A stretch of 64,000 nt of DNA from Bathymodiolus platifrons methanotrophic gill symbiont. Lineage in GTDB: Bacteria > Pseudomonadota > Gammaproteobacteria > Methylococcales > Methylomonadaceae. The stretch is from positions 1 through 64,000 of the forward strand of contig NZ_BDMN01000080.1 in assembly GCF_002189065.1 (NCBI RefSeq), written 5' to 3'. Below the pieces are notes generated by a model. The model had not been told where the DNA came from. It did no database searches and worked only from the letters and a program-made list of their open reading frames with translations. Made by a program: the position numbers and the translations under genes. Positions 20,513 through 29,560 of this stretch are shown here, piece after piece; position 1 is the stretch's first letter, and every line of letters begins with the position of its first letter.

Positions 20513-21220
20513 ATGAAAATATTAGCCGTTGATACGGCAACCGAAGCTTGCTCGGCAGCGCTGTATATTGACGGAGAAATCAAAGAACGTTTTGAGATAG
20601 CGCCGCGAGAACACGCCCGGCTGTTATTGCCTATGGTCGATGATTTAATGGCAGAAGCAGAGCTAAAACCGCAACAGCTGGATGCAATCGCTTTTGGTTG
20701 TGGTCCAGGATCTTTTACCGGGCTTAGAATTGCAACAGGGGTTATGCAGGGTATCGCTTATGGTGCAGATTTACCTGTAGTGCCGGTGTCGACTTTAGCG
20801 GCGATCAGTCAGGCGTGTCTGCAAAAAACAGAGTACGATAACGTGTTTACTGCTGTAGATGCACGCATGGCTGAAATATACTGGGCAGTTTATCAGCGTG
20901 ATGCACAAGGTTTTGCGCAGCTAATAGGTAAAGAAAAAGTTCAGCCTGCAACGGAAGTAGATGCATTGCAGTTAACCGGCTACGGCATAGGCTCTGGGTG
21001 GCAGTGTTACCAGCATGAGTTAAGTACGCGCCTGGGCGAACAACTTATAGCCTATGATGCTGATTATTTGCCTCATTCAGCAGAGATAGCTTTGTTGGGG
21101 TCGGTTGCTGTTCAGCGGCAACAAACAGTTCCTGTTGAACAGGCTATGCCCGTGTATTTACGAGATAAAGTGGCAAAAACTACCGCAGAAAGAGACGCGC
21201 TTAAAAACTTAAAATCTTAG
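20513..21220 (+). CDS. tsaB: tRNA threonylcarbamoyladenosine biosynthesis protein TsaB
   Basis: TsaB works with TsaD and TsaE to place threonylcarbamoyl on A37 of ANN-decoding tRNAs. The 235-residue ASKHA-fold protein begins MKILAVDTATEACSAALY and has FGCGPGSFTGLRIATGVMQG, VPVSTLAAISQ and DARMAEIYWAVY. It begins 20 bases after tpx. The nearby YciO gene belongs to the related YrdC/Sua5 family. Confidence 0.94.
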   Translation: MKILAVDTATEACSAALYIDGEIKERFEIAPREHARLLLPMVDDLMAEAELKPQQLDAIAFGCGPGSFTGLRIATGVMQGIAYGADLPVVPVSTLAAISQACLQKTEYDNVFTAVDARMAEIYWAVYQRDAQGFAQLIGKEKVQPATEVDALQLTGYGIGSGWQCYQHELSTRLGEQLIAYDADYLPHSAEIALLGSVAVQRQQTVPVEQAMPVYLRDKVAKTTAERDALKNLKS

Positions 21221-21230
21221 CTGCGCATCG

Positions 21231-21396
21231 GAGCTTGTGAAAGTATCTGCTTTTAGCCTCCCCCCTTGAGAAGGGGGGGATTGAGGGGGATCGTATAAAA
21301 ACATAAGTCATTGATATTGCCTGATTAGTTTTAATATATCAAACCTCCCCTAAGCCCTCCTTAACTAAGGGGATTTTGTTGAATACTTTTACAGTC
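21231..21396. mobile_element. Family B inverted-repeat element
   Basis: A copy of the same element as at 10946. It starts GAGCTTGTGAAAGTAT and ends ATACTTTTACAGTC, with the CCCCCCTTGAGAAGGGGGG palindrome and a damaged second one (CCTCCTTAACTAAGG). It lies between tsaB and yciO. Confidence 0.8.
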
Positions 21397-21454
21397 CCAT
21401 TGGTACAAAGTAATGTATCCAGTGTTTTGCGGATTAAAATTATAATAAAAGATT

Positions 21455-22078
21455 ATGGCTCAATTTTTTGAAATACATCCCGAAAACCCACAATCACGTT
21501 TGATTTATCAAGTAGCAGAGGCTCTTCGTCAAGGTGGGGTTGTCGTTTGTCCAACGGACTCGTCATATGCACTGGTATGTCGTATTGGTGAAAAACAGGC
21601 TTTAGACTCCATAAAACGTATTAGACAATTAGACGATAAACATAACTTTTCTTTACTGTGTAAAGACCTGGCCCAATGTTCAAGTTTTGCCAGGCTTAGT
21701 AATGATGCGCATCGCCTAATTAAAACGCTGACGCCCGGGCCGTTTACTTTTATTGTCGATGCGACTAAAGAAGTGCCAAGGCGTATGCTGCATGCAAAGC
21801 GTAAGACTATCGGTATTCGAATTCCTGATAATAATATTGCCTTGGCAATTGTTGAGGAGCTAGGTGAGCCTTTATTGAGCGCATCTTTAATTCTTCCGGG
21901 CGAAGAATATGCATTAAGTGACCCTTATGAGATTAGGGAGCAACTGGAGAATGAGCTAGCTTTAGTTATTGATGCAGGCATTATAAATGGTGAAAATAGT
22001 ACCATCATATCCTGTGCTGGTGACCAGGTTGAAATTGTACGTCAAGGAATAGGTGTTGCGCCTATGCTGGAGGATTAA
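21455..22078 (+). CDS. yciO: YciO-type Sua5/YrdC family protein
   Basis: This 207-residue protein belongs to the Sua5/YciO/YrdC family, whose studied members make threonylcarbamoyl-AMP. It starts MAQFFEIHPENPQSRLI, closely like E. coli YciO, and has VVCPTDSSYALVCRIGEKQA, KRIRQLDDKHNFSLLCKDL, LTPGPFTFIVDATKEVP and RKTIGIRIPDN. The YciO branch rather than TsaC is suggested by length and start; its exact physiological role is less certain. Three bases separate it from the next gene's start. Confidence 0.88.
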   Translation: MAQFFEIHPENPQSRLIYQVAEALRQGGVVVCPTDSSYALVCRIGEKQALDSIKRIRQLDDKHNFSLLCKDLAQCSSFARLSNDAHRLIKTLTPGPFTFIVDATKEVPRRMLHAKRKTIGIRIPDNNIALAIVEELGEPLLSASLILPGEEYALSDPYEIREQLENELALVIDAGIINGENSTIISCAGDQVEIVRQGIGVAPMLED

Positions 22079-22079
22079 G

Positions 22080-22730
22080 ATGGATGAACTAACATTAATA
22101 CAGAAAATTGTTGTCTGGGTGATTCCGGTAATTTTTGCCATTACTGTACATGAAGTTGCACATGGCTGGGTTGCCAAGCAATATGGCGATAATACTGCCT
22201 GGATGCTGGGGCGTTTAACTTTAAATCCAATTAAGCATATAGACCTGGTAGGGACAATTTTAGTGCCGGGTTTAATGCTTGCATTTACAGGTTTTGTTTT
22301 TGGCTGGGCCAAGCCGGTACCAGTTAATGTCAGAAACTTACGCAACCCCAAACATGATATGGCTATCGTTGCCTTAGCTGGTCCTGTTGCTAATTTTTTG
22401 ATGGCCACAGGCTGGGCTTTGTTTGCCAGGTTAGGTGTTTTAATTAATACGAATGAAATCTCAATTCCTATGATTTACATAGGGATAGCAGGAATAATGA
22501 TTAATCTGATTTTGGGTCTGCTGAATTTGTTACCTATACCGCCTTTAGATGGCAGCCGTATTTTATCTTGGGCTTTGCCTGGGCGCTGGGGGTATTACTA
22601 CAATCAGTTTGAACAATATGGTTTTTATTTGTTGGTACTATTATTAATGACTAATAGTCTAGGTGTTATTTTAGGCTACCCATTAAATATTGCTAAAAAC
22701 CTGTTTTTTGCTTTAGCTGGTTTGCAATAG
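22080..22730 (+). CDS. Site-2 protease family (M50) membrane metalloprotease
   Basis: The 216-residue product is a polytopic membrane protein with the zinc motif HEVAH at 24-28 inside the first membrane segment (VIFAITVHEVAHGW) and the second ligand motif in LLPIPPLDGSRIL. The ATG at 22080 is preferred over 22053 because GGAGG sits eight bases upstream. It has no PDZ domain, so it belongs to the small YwhC/FtsH-adjacent type M50 group. Its substrate is unknown. It is linked to yciO and scpA, a context common in proteobacteria. Confidence 0.9.
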   Translation: MDELTLIQKIVVWVIPVIFAITVHEVAHGWVAKQYGDNTAWMLGRLTLNPIKHIDLVGTILVPGLMLAFTGFVFGWAKPVPVNVRNLRNPKHDMAIVALAGPVANFLMATGWALFARLGVLINTNEISIPMIYIGIAGIMINLILGLLNLLPIPPLDGSRILSWALPGRWGYYYNQFEQYGFYLLVLLLMTNSLGVILGYPLNIAKNLFFALAGLQ

Positions 22731-22737
22731 GGTGACT

Positions 22738-23541
22738 ATGGATGCTGTTTTGCATGAACAAACAGCAATTGCCATTGTTGCGGGTGAGCCTTATTTAGAA
22801 TTGCCTGAAGATTTATATATCCCTCCAGAGGCACTTAAGGTGTTTCTAGATGCTTTTGAAGGGCCTTTAGATTTGTTGCTTTACCTAATTAGAAAGCAGA
22901 ATCTGGATATTCTCAATATACCAATAGCACTGATTACCAAACAGTATATGAGGTATATTGATGTGATGAGCGATTTTCAGCTGGAACTGGCAGCTGAATA
23001 TTTGCTGATGGCAGCTTTGCTTGCCGAGATAAAATTACGTATGCTATTGCCTAGGCAAGTGAATCCAGAAGAGGAAGAAGAGGATCCACGAGCAGTTTTA
23101 ATACGGCGTTTGCAAGAATATGAACGTATTAAAAAAGTGGCTGAAGAGTTAGGGGAAATACCGCGTATGGAGCGGGATATATTTATTGCTACAGTAGATA
23201 CCTCGACAGTCAATGTACATAAATCTCAGCCTGAAGTGCAATTACAGGATATCGTGTTTGCTTTGCAAAGTGTATTGCGGCGCGTTGATCAATTAAGTCA
23301 CCATATTATAACTAAAGAACCTTTATCCGTCCGTGAAAGAATGGCCCACATTATGGGAAGACTCGAAGACAAGAGTAGCTTCCTTTTTACACGACTCTTT
23401 ACCCGGCAAGAAGGAAAAGCCGGGGTTGTTGTCACGTTTCTTGCCATTCTTGAGCTCAGCAAAGGAGAACTTATCGAAATTCTCCAGGCAGAGCCCTTCG
23501 GAGAGCTACGAGTCAGAGCTAGATCAGGAAGTACCTCTTGA
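22738..23541 (+). CDS. scpA: Segregation and condensation protein A
   Basis: ScpA is the kleisin that bridges SMC heads in chromosome condensation. The 267-residue product has the N-terminal LDAFEGPLDLLLYLIRKQNL motif, LAAEYLLMAALLAEIKLRML and the C-terminal winged helix ending TRQEGKAGVVVTFLAILELS with KGELIEILQAEPFGELRV. ATG at 22738 is chosen over GTG at 22732. It begins just after the M50 gene. Confidence 0.94.
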   Translation: MDAVLHEQTAIAIVAGEPYLELPEDLYIPPEALKVFLDAFEGPLDLLLYLIRKQNLDILNIPIALITKQYMRYIDVMSDFQLELAAEYLLMAALLAEIKLRMLLPRQVNPEEEEEDPRAVLIRRLQEYERIKKVAEELGEIPRMERDIFIATVDTSTVNVHKSQPEVQLQDIVFALQSVLRRVDQLSHHIITKEPLSVRERMAHIMGRLEDKSSFLFTRLFTRQEGKAGVVVTFLAILELSKGELIEILQAEPFGELRVRARSGSTS

Positions 23542-23560
23542 GGCAATTGAAGATACTGTC

Positions 23561-24544
23561 TTGACCGAAGCGGAATTAGTTGTAGACTTGCCTCCAGAAC
23601 CAGAACCAGAACCAGAACCAAAGATAGAGTCAGCACCCAAACCCAAACGAGTCAAACCTGCTGTAAGCAAAGCAAAGCAAAAACAAGCTGAGCAGAAAGA
23701 AAAAATAGATGAGCTGGTTGCCAAGGTTGCTTTTTTGCAAGCAGAACTTGATGTGGTCAATGAGCAGTCAAATTCCCAACAAGAATTAAAATCTGTTGCT
23801 GAGCCGTTGAGTTCAGAGCAGGAAGTGGTTACGGTTTCTGATCAGTCGAGTTTGCCGCAGGTGTTAGATATTGTCCCAGAGGATCTGAATTCATCACAAG
23901 AATTAGATAGCGTTGCTGAGCAGTCAAATTCACAACAAGAGCTAGACCTTAATCCTGAGTCTAAGGGTTATATTCCTCCCACCGTTCCTGTTGATGCTAA
24001 TGTCAAAATTAAACGTATTATTGAGGCACTATTATTTGCCTCGGAACAGCCGATGACAGTTAAGCAGTTACATACTGTTTTTCCTGAGTTGGAAGCGCCA
24101 GAAAAAAAGCTAATTCAGGATGCCGTAGATTCTTTACATTATGATTATAAGGATCAAGGAATAGGGCTGCATAAAGTAGCGAGTGGTTATCGATTTCAGG
24201 TGAAAACCGATATGGCCCCTTGGGTGGCACGGTTATTTGCAGAAAAACCGCCGAGATATTCCAGAGCATTATTAGAAACTATAGCGATCATCGCCTATCA
24301 GCAGCCTGTTACACGAGGTGATATTGAGGAAATACGTGGCGTGAGTGTTAGTTCCCAAATGATAAGAACTTTATTAGAAAGAGAATGGGTTAAGGTCTTG
24401 GCGCACAAAGAAGTCCCAGGTCGGCCCGCTTTATATGGCACAACAAAAGAGTTTCTAGATTATTTTAATTTACCATCTTTAGATGCTATGCCGCCATTAG
24501 AAGAGTTGCAGGCATTAGCTTTAGAAGGCGAGTTAGAGATATAG
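23561..24544 (+). CDS. scpB: Segregation and condensation protein B, with long acidic N-terminal extension
   Basis: The ScpB core, two winged helices that bind ScpA, begins near base 24000 with VKIKRIIEALLFASEQPMTV and continues through LLETIAIIAYQQPVTRGDIE and REWVKVLAHKEVPGRPALYG. Upstream in frame lies an unusual 150-residue Glu/Gln/Ser/Pro-rich region with a Glu-Pro run and repeated NSQQEL units. The frame is open back to GTG 23333, but that stretch overlaps well-conserved scpA sequence. TTG at 23561 with GAAGA seven bases upstream is my choice. No ATG exists before the core, so the start remains uncertain. Confidence 0.82.
   Translation: MTEAELVVDLPPEPEPEPEPKIESAPKPKRVKPAVSKAKQKQAEQKEKIDELVAKVAFLQAELDVVNEQSNSQQELKSVAEPLSSEQEVVTVSDQSSLPQVLDIVPEDLNSSQELDSVAEQSNSQQELDLNPESKGYIPPTVPVDANVKIKRIIEALLFASEQPMTVKQLHTVFPELEAPEKKLIQDAVDSLHYDYKDQGIGLHKVASGYRFQVKTDMAPWVARLFAEKPPRYSRALLETIAIIAYQQPVTRGDIEEIRGVSVSSQMIRTLLEREWVKVLAHKEVPGRPALYGTTKEFLDYFNLPSLDAMPPLEELQALALEGELEI
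23592..23620. repeat. CCAGAA hexanucleotide tandem repeat inside scpB
   Basis: Four complete CCAGAA units (23594-23617) plus a partial fifth encode the Glu-Pro run of the ScpB extension. The unit length of six bases keeps frame when copies are gained or lost. Confidence 0.8.
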
Positions 24545-24546
24545 CT

Positions 24547-24855
24547 ATGTGGCCCGATATTTTTATGATATTGCTGTTTACAGCAGGATTCCTTTACTGG
24601 CAAAGTGCGCAAAAAGTTAAAGAAATTGCCTTGGCGGCAACTAAGCGGCACTGCCATGAGATGGAGTTGCAAATGCTCGATGGATATATTGCGTTTAATG
24701 CGATTTCTTTAAGGCGGGATAATAAAGGCAAAGTTCATATAGCGCGTGGCTATCAGTTTGAGTTTTCTTCAACGGGTGCGGAGCGCTATAACGGCCAGAT
24801 ACAAATGTTAGGTAGGAGAGTAGCATCCATACAGTTAGAGCCTTATCGTATTTAG
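24547..24855 (+). CDS. DUF3301 family protein
   Basis: A 102-residue protein with an N-terminal membrane segment (MWPDIFMILLFTAGFLYW) and a conserved body typical of DUF3301: CHEMELQMLDGYIAFNAISL, GYQFEFSSTGAERYNGQI and ending with the QLEPYRI motif. It follows scpB by two bases. The function is unknown in the family as I know it. Confidence 0.88.
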   Translation: MWPDIFMILLFTAGFLYWQSAQKVKEIALAATKRHCHEMELQMLDGYIAFNAISLRRDNKGKVHIARGYQFEFSSTGAERYNGQIQMLGRRVASIQLEPYRI

Positions 24856-24883
24856 CCTGTCAGCCATATAAATGAATTAAAAC

Positions 24884-26506
24884 ATGATACGTTTAAGCAA
24901 TATCAAACTACCTCTGGAGCATACTAACTCTGATCTACGCTCGGCTATTACCGCTAAACTAGCAATTAAAGACGCTGAACTGCTGGACTACAGCGTTTAT
25001 AAACGCAGTTATGATGCGCGACATAAGAGAAATATATTCTTCATCTATAGCCTGGATGTGGATACTAGTAAAAACATGCAGTTATTAGAGCTGTTTGCAC
25101 ATGATACACAAGTGAAAGCCAGGCCTGATGATAGTTATCGCTTTGTTGCTCAGGCTCCCGAATCATTGTCAGAGCGTCCTATTGTTATAGGAATGGGGCC
25201 TTGTGGTTTGTTTGCTGGATTGATATTAGCACAGATGGGTTTTAAACCAATTATTCTTGAACGCGGGAAGGCTGTGCGTGAACGGACTGTTGATACTTTT
25301 GGCTTATGGCGCAAACGAAAGCTAAATACCGAATCCAATGTGCAATTTGGTGAGGGCGGGGCTGGTACATTTTCTGATGGCAAGCTATATACGCAAATAA
25401 AAGACCCACTGCATCAGGGGCGTAAGGTGTTAGAAGAATTTGTTGCGGCAGGAGCGCCGGAAGAAATTTTATATTTGAGTAAACCGCATATCGGGACCTT
25501 TAAACTGGTTAGTATGGTCGAGAAAATGCGGCATACTATTGAATCATTAGGTGGAGAAGTTCGTTTTGAGCAGCGTGTTGATGAAGTCATAATAGAAGAT
25601 CAGCGTGTGCAAGGTGTGCTTCTGGGAAATGGTACAACGCTTGCCAGTCAGCATGTAGTTTTTGCTATTGGACATAGTGCTAGAGATACCTTTCAGATGT
25701 TATTTGATAAAGGTGTTTATATTGAGGCGAAACCCTTTTCCATCGGTTTTAGAATAGAGCATCCACAATCATTAATTGATCAGTGTCGTTTTGGTGATTA
25801 CGCAGGCAATGAATTGCTTGGGGCGGCAGATTATAAACTGGTGCATCATTGTAAAAATGGTCGTTCGGTATATAGCTTCTGTATGTGTCCTGGAGGTACT
25901 GTCGTTGCAGCAACTTCAGCAGAGGGGCATATTGTTACTAATGGTATGAGCCAATATTCGCGTAATGAGCGTAATGCTAATAGTGCGATTGTTGTGGGTA
26001 TAGATCCAGAGCAAGATTATCCAGGTCACCCTCTGGCAGGTCTGGAATTGCAAAATCAATTAGAAAAACATGCTTTTGTCTTAGGTGGAGAGAGCTACGA
26101 TGCCCCTGCACAATTAGTGGGTGATTTTCTCAATAATAAAGCCAGTCATCAATTAGGTAGTGTTGAGCCTTCTTATAAACCGGGTGTGAAACTAGGTGAC
26201 TTAAGTCATAGTTTGCCGGATTACGCAATTGCAGCGATACGGGAGGCCATTCCTGAGTTTGATAAAAAACTTCGGGGTTTTGCCATGCATGATGCCATTT
26301 TAACCGCCGTGGAAACTCGCACTTCTTCGCCAATCCGTTTAAAGCGAGACAGAGAGTCCTTGCAAAGTATCAATACTCAAGGGCTTTATCCAGCTGGGGA
26401 AGGAGCAGGGTATGCTGGTGGGATTTTATCGGCTGCCGTGGATGGAGTTAAAATAGCCGAAGCACTTGCGCTGGATATGCTGAAAAGCCAGAGCCAGGGT
26501 GGCTAG
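24884..26506 (+). CDS. FAD-dependent dehydrogenase (COG2509-like)
   Basis: The 540-residue protein belongs to the large uncharacterised NAD(P)/FAD-dependent dehydrogenase group with an N-terminal alpha/beta domain (MIRLSNIKLPLEHT...AITAKLAI). The FAD-binding dinucleotide motif is VIGMGPCGLFAGLILAQMGF near residue 100. NVQFGEGGAGTFSDGKLYTQ, IGFRIEHPQSLIDQ and the C-terminal LYPAGEGAGYAGGILSAAVD are typical. The substrate is unknown. It is a single gene after DUF3301. Confidence 0.88.
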   Translation: MIRLSNIKLPLEHTNSDLRSAITAKLAIKDAELLDYSVYKRSYDARHKRNIFFIYSLDVDTSKNMQLLELFAHDTQVKARPDDSYRFVAQAPESLSERPIVIGMGPCGLFAGLILAQMGFKPIILERGKAVRERTVDTFGLWRKRKLNTESNVQFGEGGAGTFSDGKLYTQIKDPLHQGRKVLEEFVAAGAPEEILYLSKPHIGTFKLVSMVEKMRHTIESLGGEVRFEQRVDEVIIEDQRVQGVLLGNGTTLASQHVVFAIGHSARDTFQMLFDKGVYIEAKPFSIGFRIEHPQSLIDQCRFGDYAGNELLGAADYKLVHHCKNGRSVYSFCMCPGGTVVAATSAEGHIVTNGMSQYSRNERNANSAIVVGIDPEQDYPGHPLAGLELQNQLEKHAFVLGGESYDAPAQLVGDFLNNKASHQLGSVEPSYKPGVKLGDLSHSLPDYAIAAIREAIPEFDKKLRGFAMHDAILTAVETRTSSPIRLKRDRESLQSINTQGLYPAGEGAGYAGGILSAAVDGVKIAEALALDMLKSQSQGG

Positions 26507-26510
26507 TATT

Positions 26511-26646
26511 TTTCTGACTTATCTTTTTGTTTCTCTTCTGCGTTGTTTAAAAAGCTGCGTAGCCTGCTATGCACCTGTTTTTTCGTCTTGAATGTGAACA
26601 AAATATTTGCGCCAAGGTTCCAGGTATTATTAAATCTTGCCTCTAA
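26511..26646. mobile_element. Divergent family A element, left end lost
   Basis: The right end GGTATTATTAAATC and core words TCTGACTTATCTTTTTG and GCTGCGTAGCCTGCTATGC match the family A copies at 5923 and 61291, with many substitutions. The left inverted repeat is not recognisable. It lies directly upstream of the rplM promoter. Confidence 0.6.
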
Positions 26647-26650
26647 GGGC

Positions 26651-26679
26651 TTGAAAGAAAAGTTTAAATTTAATATAAT
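26651..26679 (+). promoter_or_regulatory. Sigma-70 promoter for rplM-rpsI
   Basis: TTGAAA (26651-26656) and TATAAT (26674-26679) are separated by exactly 17 bases and lie 39 bases before the rplM start. This is a strong consensus-like promoter, suited to ribosomal protein genes. It begins right after the decayed family A element. Confidence 0.75.
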
Positions 26680-26717
26680 GGACGGCTAACTTAAAATCTT
26701 ACAAAAAGATAATAAAT

Positions 26718-27146
26718 ATGAAAACATTTAGCGCAAAACCAGCGGAAGTAAAGCGCGATTGGTATGTGATTGATGCAGAGGGTAAGACGCTTGGACGTCT
26801 GGCTACCGAAGTTGCACGACGCCTTCGCGGTAAGCATAAGCCAGAATATACACCTCATGTAGATACAGGTGATTATATTATCGTCATTAATGCTGAGAAA
26901 ATCGGCGTGACAGGTAATAAAGAAAAAGACAAAATGTACTATCATCACACAGGTTACATTGGTAACTTGAAAAGTGTTAGTTTAGGTAAATTAAGACAAA
27001 CTTTTCCAGATCGCATTATCAATAATGCAGTTCAAGGAATGTTGCCAAGGAACCCTCTGGGTCGTGCAATGTTTAAAAAGTTAAAAGTGTATGCGGGCCC
27101 TGAACATGGTCATCAAGCTCAACAACCTAAAGTTTTAGAACTTTAG
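26718..27146 (+). CDS. rplM: 50S ribosomal protein L13
   Basis: The 142-residue length is exact for L13. The sequence shows [53 protein letters not shown] and [20 protein letters not shown]. It is paired with rpsI, as in nearly all bacteria, and has its own clear promoter. Confidence 0.98.
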   Translation: MKTFSAKPAEVKRDWYVIDAEGKTLGRLATEVARRLRGKHKPEYTPHVDTGDYIIVINAEKIGVTGNKEKDKMYYHHTGYIGNLKSVSLGKLRQTFPDRIINNAVQGMLPRNPLGRAMFKKLKVYAGPEHGHQAQQPKVLEL

Positions 27147-27166
27147 GCAACTAACAGGTTAATATC

Positions 27167-27559
27167 ATGGCAGAAGCTCAATATTACGGAACAGGACGAC
27201 GCAAAAGTGCGATAGCACGTGTGTATGCTAAATCAGGTTCTGGAAAATTTACAGTTAACGATAAAGCAATTGACGTTTATTTCGGTCGTAAAACCGATGA
27301 GATGGTTTCTCGTTCACCGTTAGAATTATTAGAATTAAATGATAAATTCGACATCAATGTTGTGGTTAAAGGCAGCGGCCCTTCAGGGCAGGCTGGTGCA
27401 ATCCGTCACGGTGTAACTCGCGCATTATTGGAATATGATGAAACATTGCGTCCTGAGTTAAGAAAAGCAGGATTTGTTACGCGTGATTCACGTAAAGTGG
27501 AGCGTAAGAAAGTTGGTTTACATAAAGCGAGAAAACGTCCTCAGTATTCAAAACGTTAA
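27167..27559 (+). CDS. rpsI: 30S ribosomal protein S9
   Basis: The 130-residue product starts with the [15 protein letters not shown] motif and ends with the canonical basic tail [15 protein letters not shown] that reaches the decoding site. [20 protein letters not shown] is also present. It follows rplM by 20 bases. A terminator hairpin follows at 27631. Confidence 0.98.
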   Translation: MAEAQYYGTGRRKSAIARVYAKSGSGKFTVNDKAIDVYFGRKTDEMVSRSPLELLELNDKFDINVVVKGSGPSGQAGAIRHGVTRALLEYDETLRPELRKAGFVTRDSRKVERKKVGLHKARKRPQYSKR

Positions 27560-27630
27560 TCGTTTTATCGATATGCTTTGTTTATTATGGATTAGGTTCT
27601 GTTAAACTCAGTATGAATCGATCAGCAAAA

Positions 27631-27665
27631 AAGGGTTGTAATTATTTGATTACAGCCCTTTTTTT
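27631..27665 (+). terminator. Rho-independent terminator after rpsI
   Basis: AAGGGTTGTAAT pairs with ATTACAGCCCTT around a short loop and is followed by a run of seven Ts. It lies about 70 bases after the rpsI stop. An open frame that passes through this hairpin (27613-27822) is not considered a gene. Confidence 0.85.
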
Positions 27666-27775
27666 ATGGATTTTTATTAATATATTTCACATGATTAGTG
27701 CGAGAAGTATAATCATAAATATTTTCTCATACTTATCATATTTACTTTATTGCAATGAAAAGAGGAGTGCAATAG

Positions 27776-27946
27776 CTTTAGAGACTGTGAAAGTATTCAA
27801 CAAAATCCCCCTCCTTAGTTAAGGAGGGGTTAGGGGAGGTTTGATATATTAAAACTAATCACGTAATATCAATAACATATGCTTTTATACGATCCCCCCT
27901 TCTCAAGGGGGGAGGCTAAAAGCATATACTTTCACAGTCTCTAAAG
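27776..27946. mobile_element. Family B inverted-repeat element, best-preserved copy (171 bp)
   Basis: The terminal repeats are perfect over 21 bases: the left end starts CTTTAGAGACTGTGAAAGTA and the right end is its complement, ending at 27946. Internal palindromes CCTCCTTAGTTAAGGAGG and CCCCCCTTCTCAAGGGGGG flank an AT-rich spacer. It lies between rpsI and dnaB and can be used as the family reference. Confidence 0.85.
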
Positions 27947-28165
27947 TTATTGCTGTTATAAAAAATGCTAAAGCTCTTTTACTCCTGTTTGTTTGCATAA
28001 TTATTAGCTGTGTATGTTACTTTTCGTACATAGCAAATGTAGTGTTGTATGTGTTTTCGTCCTCTCGAAACCAAATGGCGCAAATTGATGAGCATGTAGT
28101 TTTAGGGTTTTGTTTCATCACACAGGTAGGGCTAAACCTCACTCCCCGATATTAAAAACAGGCGT

Positions 28166-29560
28166 ATGGCTGAAAATGAATTTAGAAGTCGCGATCGAGC
28201 GATAGACTCTTTAAAAGTACCACCGCATTCAATTCAGGCAGAGCAATCCGTGCTCGGTGGCTTGATGCTGGATAATGAGCGCTGGGATACTGTTGCGGAT
28301 AAAGTGAGCGAAGTTGATTTTTATCGCAAAGATCACCGACTTATTTTTCATGTTATTCAGGATTTAGCTGAAAAACAGATTCCTTTTGATGTAGTCACGA
28401 TCTCTGAGGCGCTAGGTAAAATAAATGAACTGCAGGATGCAGGTGGTCTGGCTTATTTAAGTGTTCTGGCAAAAGACACGCCCAGTGCCGCAAATATTGT
28501 TGCTTATGCCAATATTGTGCGCGATCGTTCGGTATTAAGACAACTAATACATGTGGGCACAGATATTTCTGAGTCTGCGTTTAACCCGGAAGGTGTAACG
28601 ACCAGTGATTTGCTGGAAGGTGCAGAAAAAAGCGTATTTGAAATTGCTGAGCAACGCCAAAAAGGTCAGGCAGGTTTTATTTCGATTAAGGATTTGCTGG
28701 GTACTGCCGTTGAGAAAATTGAAGTTCTATTTGAGCAAGAAGGAAGTATTACGGGGGCCAGCACTGGCTTTACCGACCTAGATGAAATGACTTCAGGTTT
28801 GCAGGCAGGTGATTTAATTATTGTTGCTGGTCGACCCTCAATGGGTAAAACCACGATTGCCATGAATATGGCAGAAAATGTTGCGGTAGGAAGTGGCTTG
28901 CCTGTTGCCGTATATAGTATGGAGATGCCGGGGGATTCACTGGCGATGCGTATGATGTCATCGCTGGGGCGTATCGATCAGCATAAAGTAAGAACCGGTA
29001 AACTAGATGATGATGAATGGCCACGATTAACCTCGGCCATTAATTTATTAGCTGAAACCAAGCTGTTTATCGATGATACTCCTGCATTGACCCCGAATGA
29101 AGTGCGTTCCAGAGCAAGACGATTAACTCGTGATCATGGCCAGCTAGGCTTGATTGTGCTGGATTACTTGCAGTTAATGCAGTCCCCCTCCAGTGGTGAA
29201 AGCCGGGTTGCACAGATATCTGATATTTCTCGAGGATTAAAAACTCTGGCGAAAGAATTGAATGTGCCAGTCGTTGCCTTATCCCAGTTAAACCGAAATC
29301 TGGAGCAACGTCCTAATAAGCGCCCGGTTATGTCCGATCTGCGTGAATCAGGAAGTATTGAGCAGGATGCCGATGTTATTATGTTTGTTTACCGGGATGA
29401 AGTGTATAACGAGGATAGCCCGGATAAAGGCATGGCTGAAATTATTATTGGTAAACAAAGAAATGGACCGATTGGTACAGTACGTCTTACCTTTCTGGGT
29501 AAATATACACGCTTTGAGAATTGTGTACATAATCCTTATGCCGATGGAGATTATGAGTGA
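28166..29560 (+). CDS. dnaB: Replicative DNA helicase DnaB
   Basis: DnaB unwinds DNA at the replication fork. The 464-residue product has the N-terminal primase-binding domain (PHSIQAEQSVLGGLMLDNER), a linker, and the RecA-like motor with Walker A (GRPSMGKTTIAMNMAE), YSMEMPGDSLAMRMMSS, Walker B (LIVLDYLQLM) and DLRESGSIEQDADVIMFVYR. The start ATG at 28166 follows a short region after the family B element. Its stop overlaps the alr start. Confidence 0.97.
   Translation: MAENEFRSRDRAIDSLKVPPHSIQAEQSVLGGLMLDNERWDTVADKVSEVDFYRKDHRLIFHVIQDLAEKQIPFDVVTISEALGKINELQDAGGLAYLSVLAKDTPSAANIVAYANIVRDRSVLRQLIHVGTDISESAFNPEGVTTSDLLEGAEKSVFEIAEQRQKGQAGFISIKDLLGTAVEKIEVLFEQEGSITGASTGFTDLDEMTSGLQAGDLIIVAGRPSMGKTTIAMNMAENVAVGSGLPVAVYSMEMPGDSLAMRMMSSLGRIDQHKVRTGKLDDDEWPRLTSAINLLAETKLFIDDTPALTPNEVRSRARRLTRDHGQLGLIVLDYLQLMQSPSSGESRVAQISDISRGLKTLAKELNVPVVALSQLNRNLEQRPNKRPVMSDLRESGSIEQDADVIMFVYRDEVYNEDSPDKGMAEIIIGKQRNGPIGTVRLTFLGKYTRFENCVHNPYADGDYE

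Noticed and set aside
23333-23560. Extended N-terminus of scpB from GTG 23333
   Set aside because: It overlaps highly conserved scpA sequence in another frame; the scpA frame is clearly the coding one there.
27613-27822. 69-codon open frame after rpsI
   Set aside because: It reads through the rpsI terminator hairpin and T-run and into repeat sequence, has no ribosome site, and its product is low-complexity.
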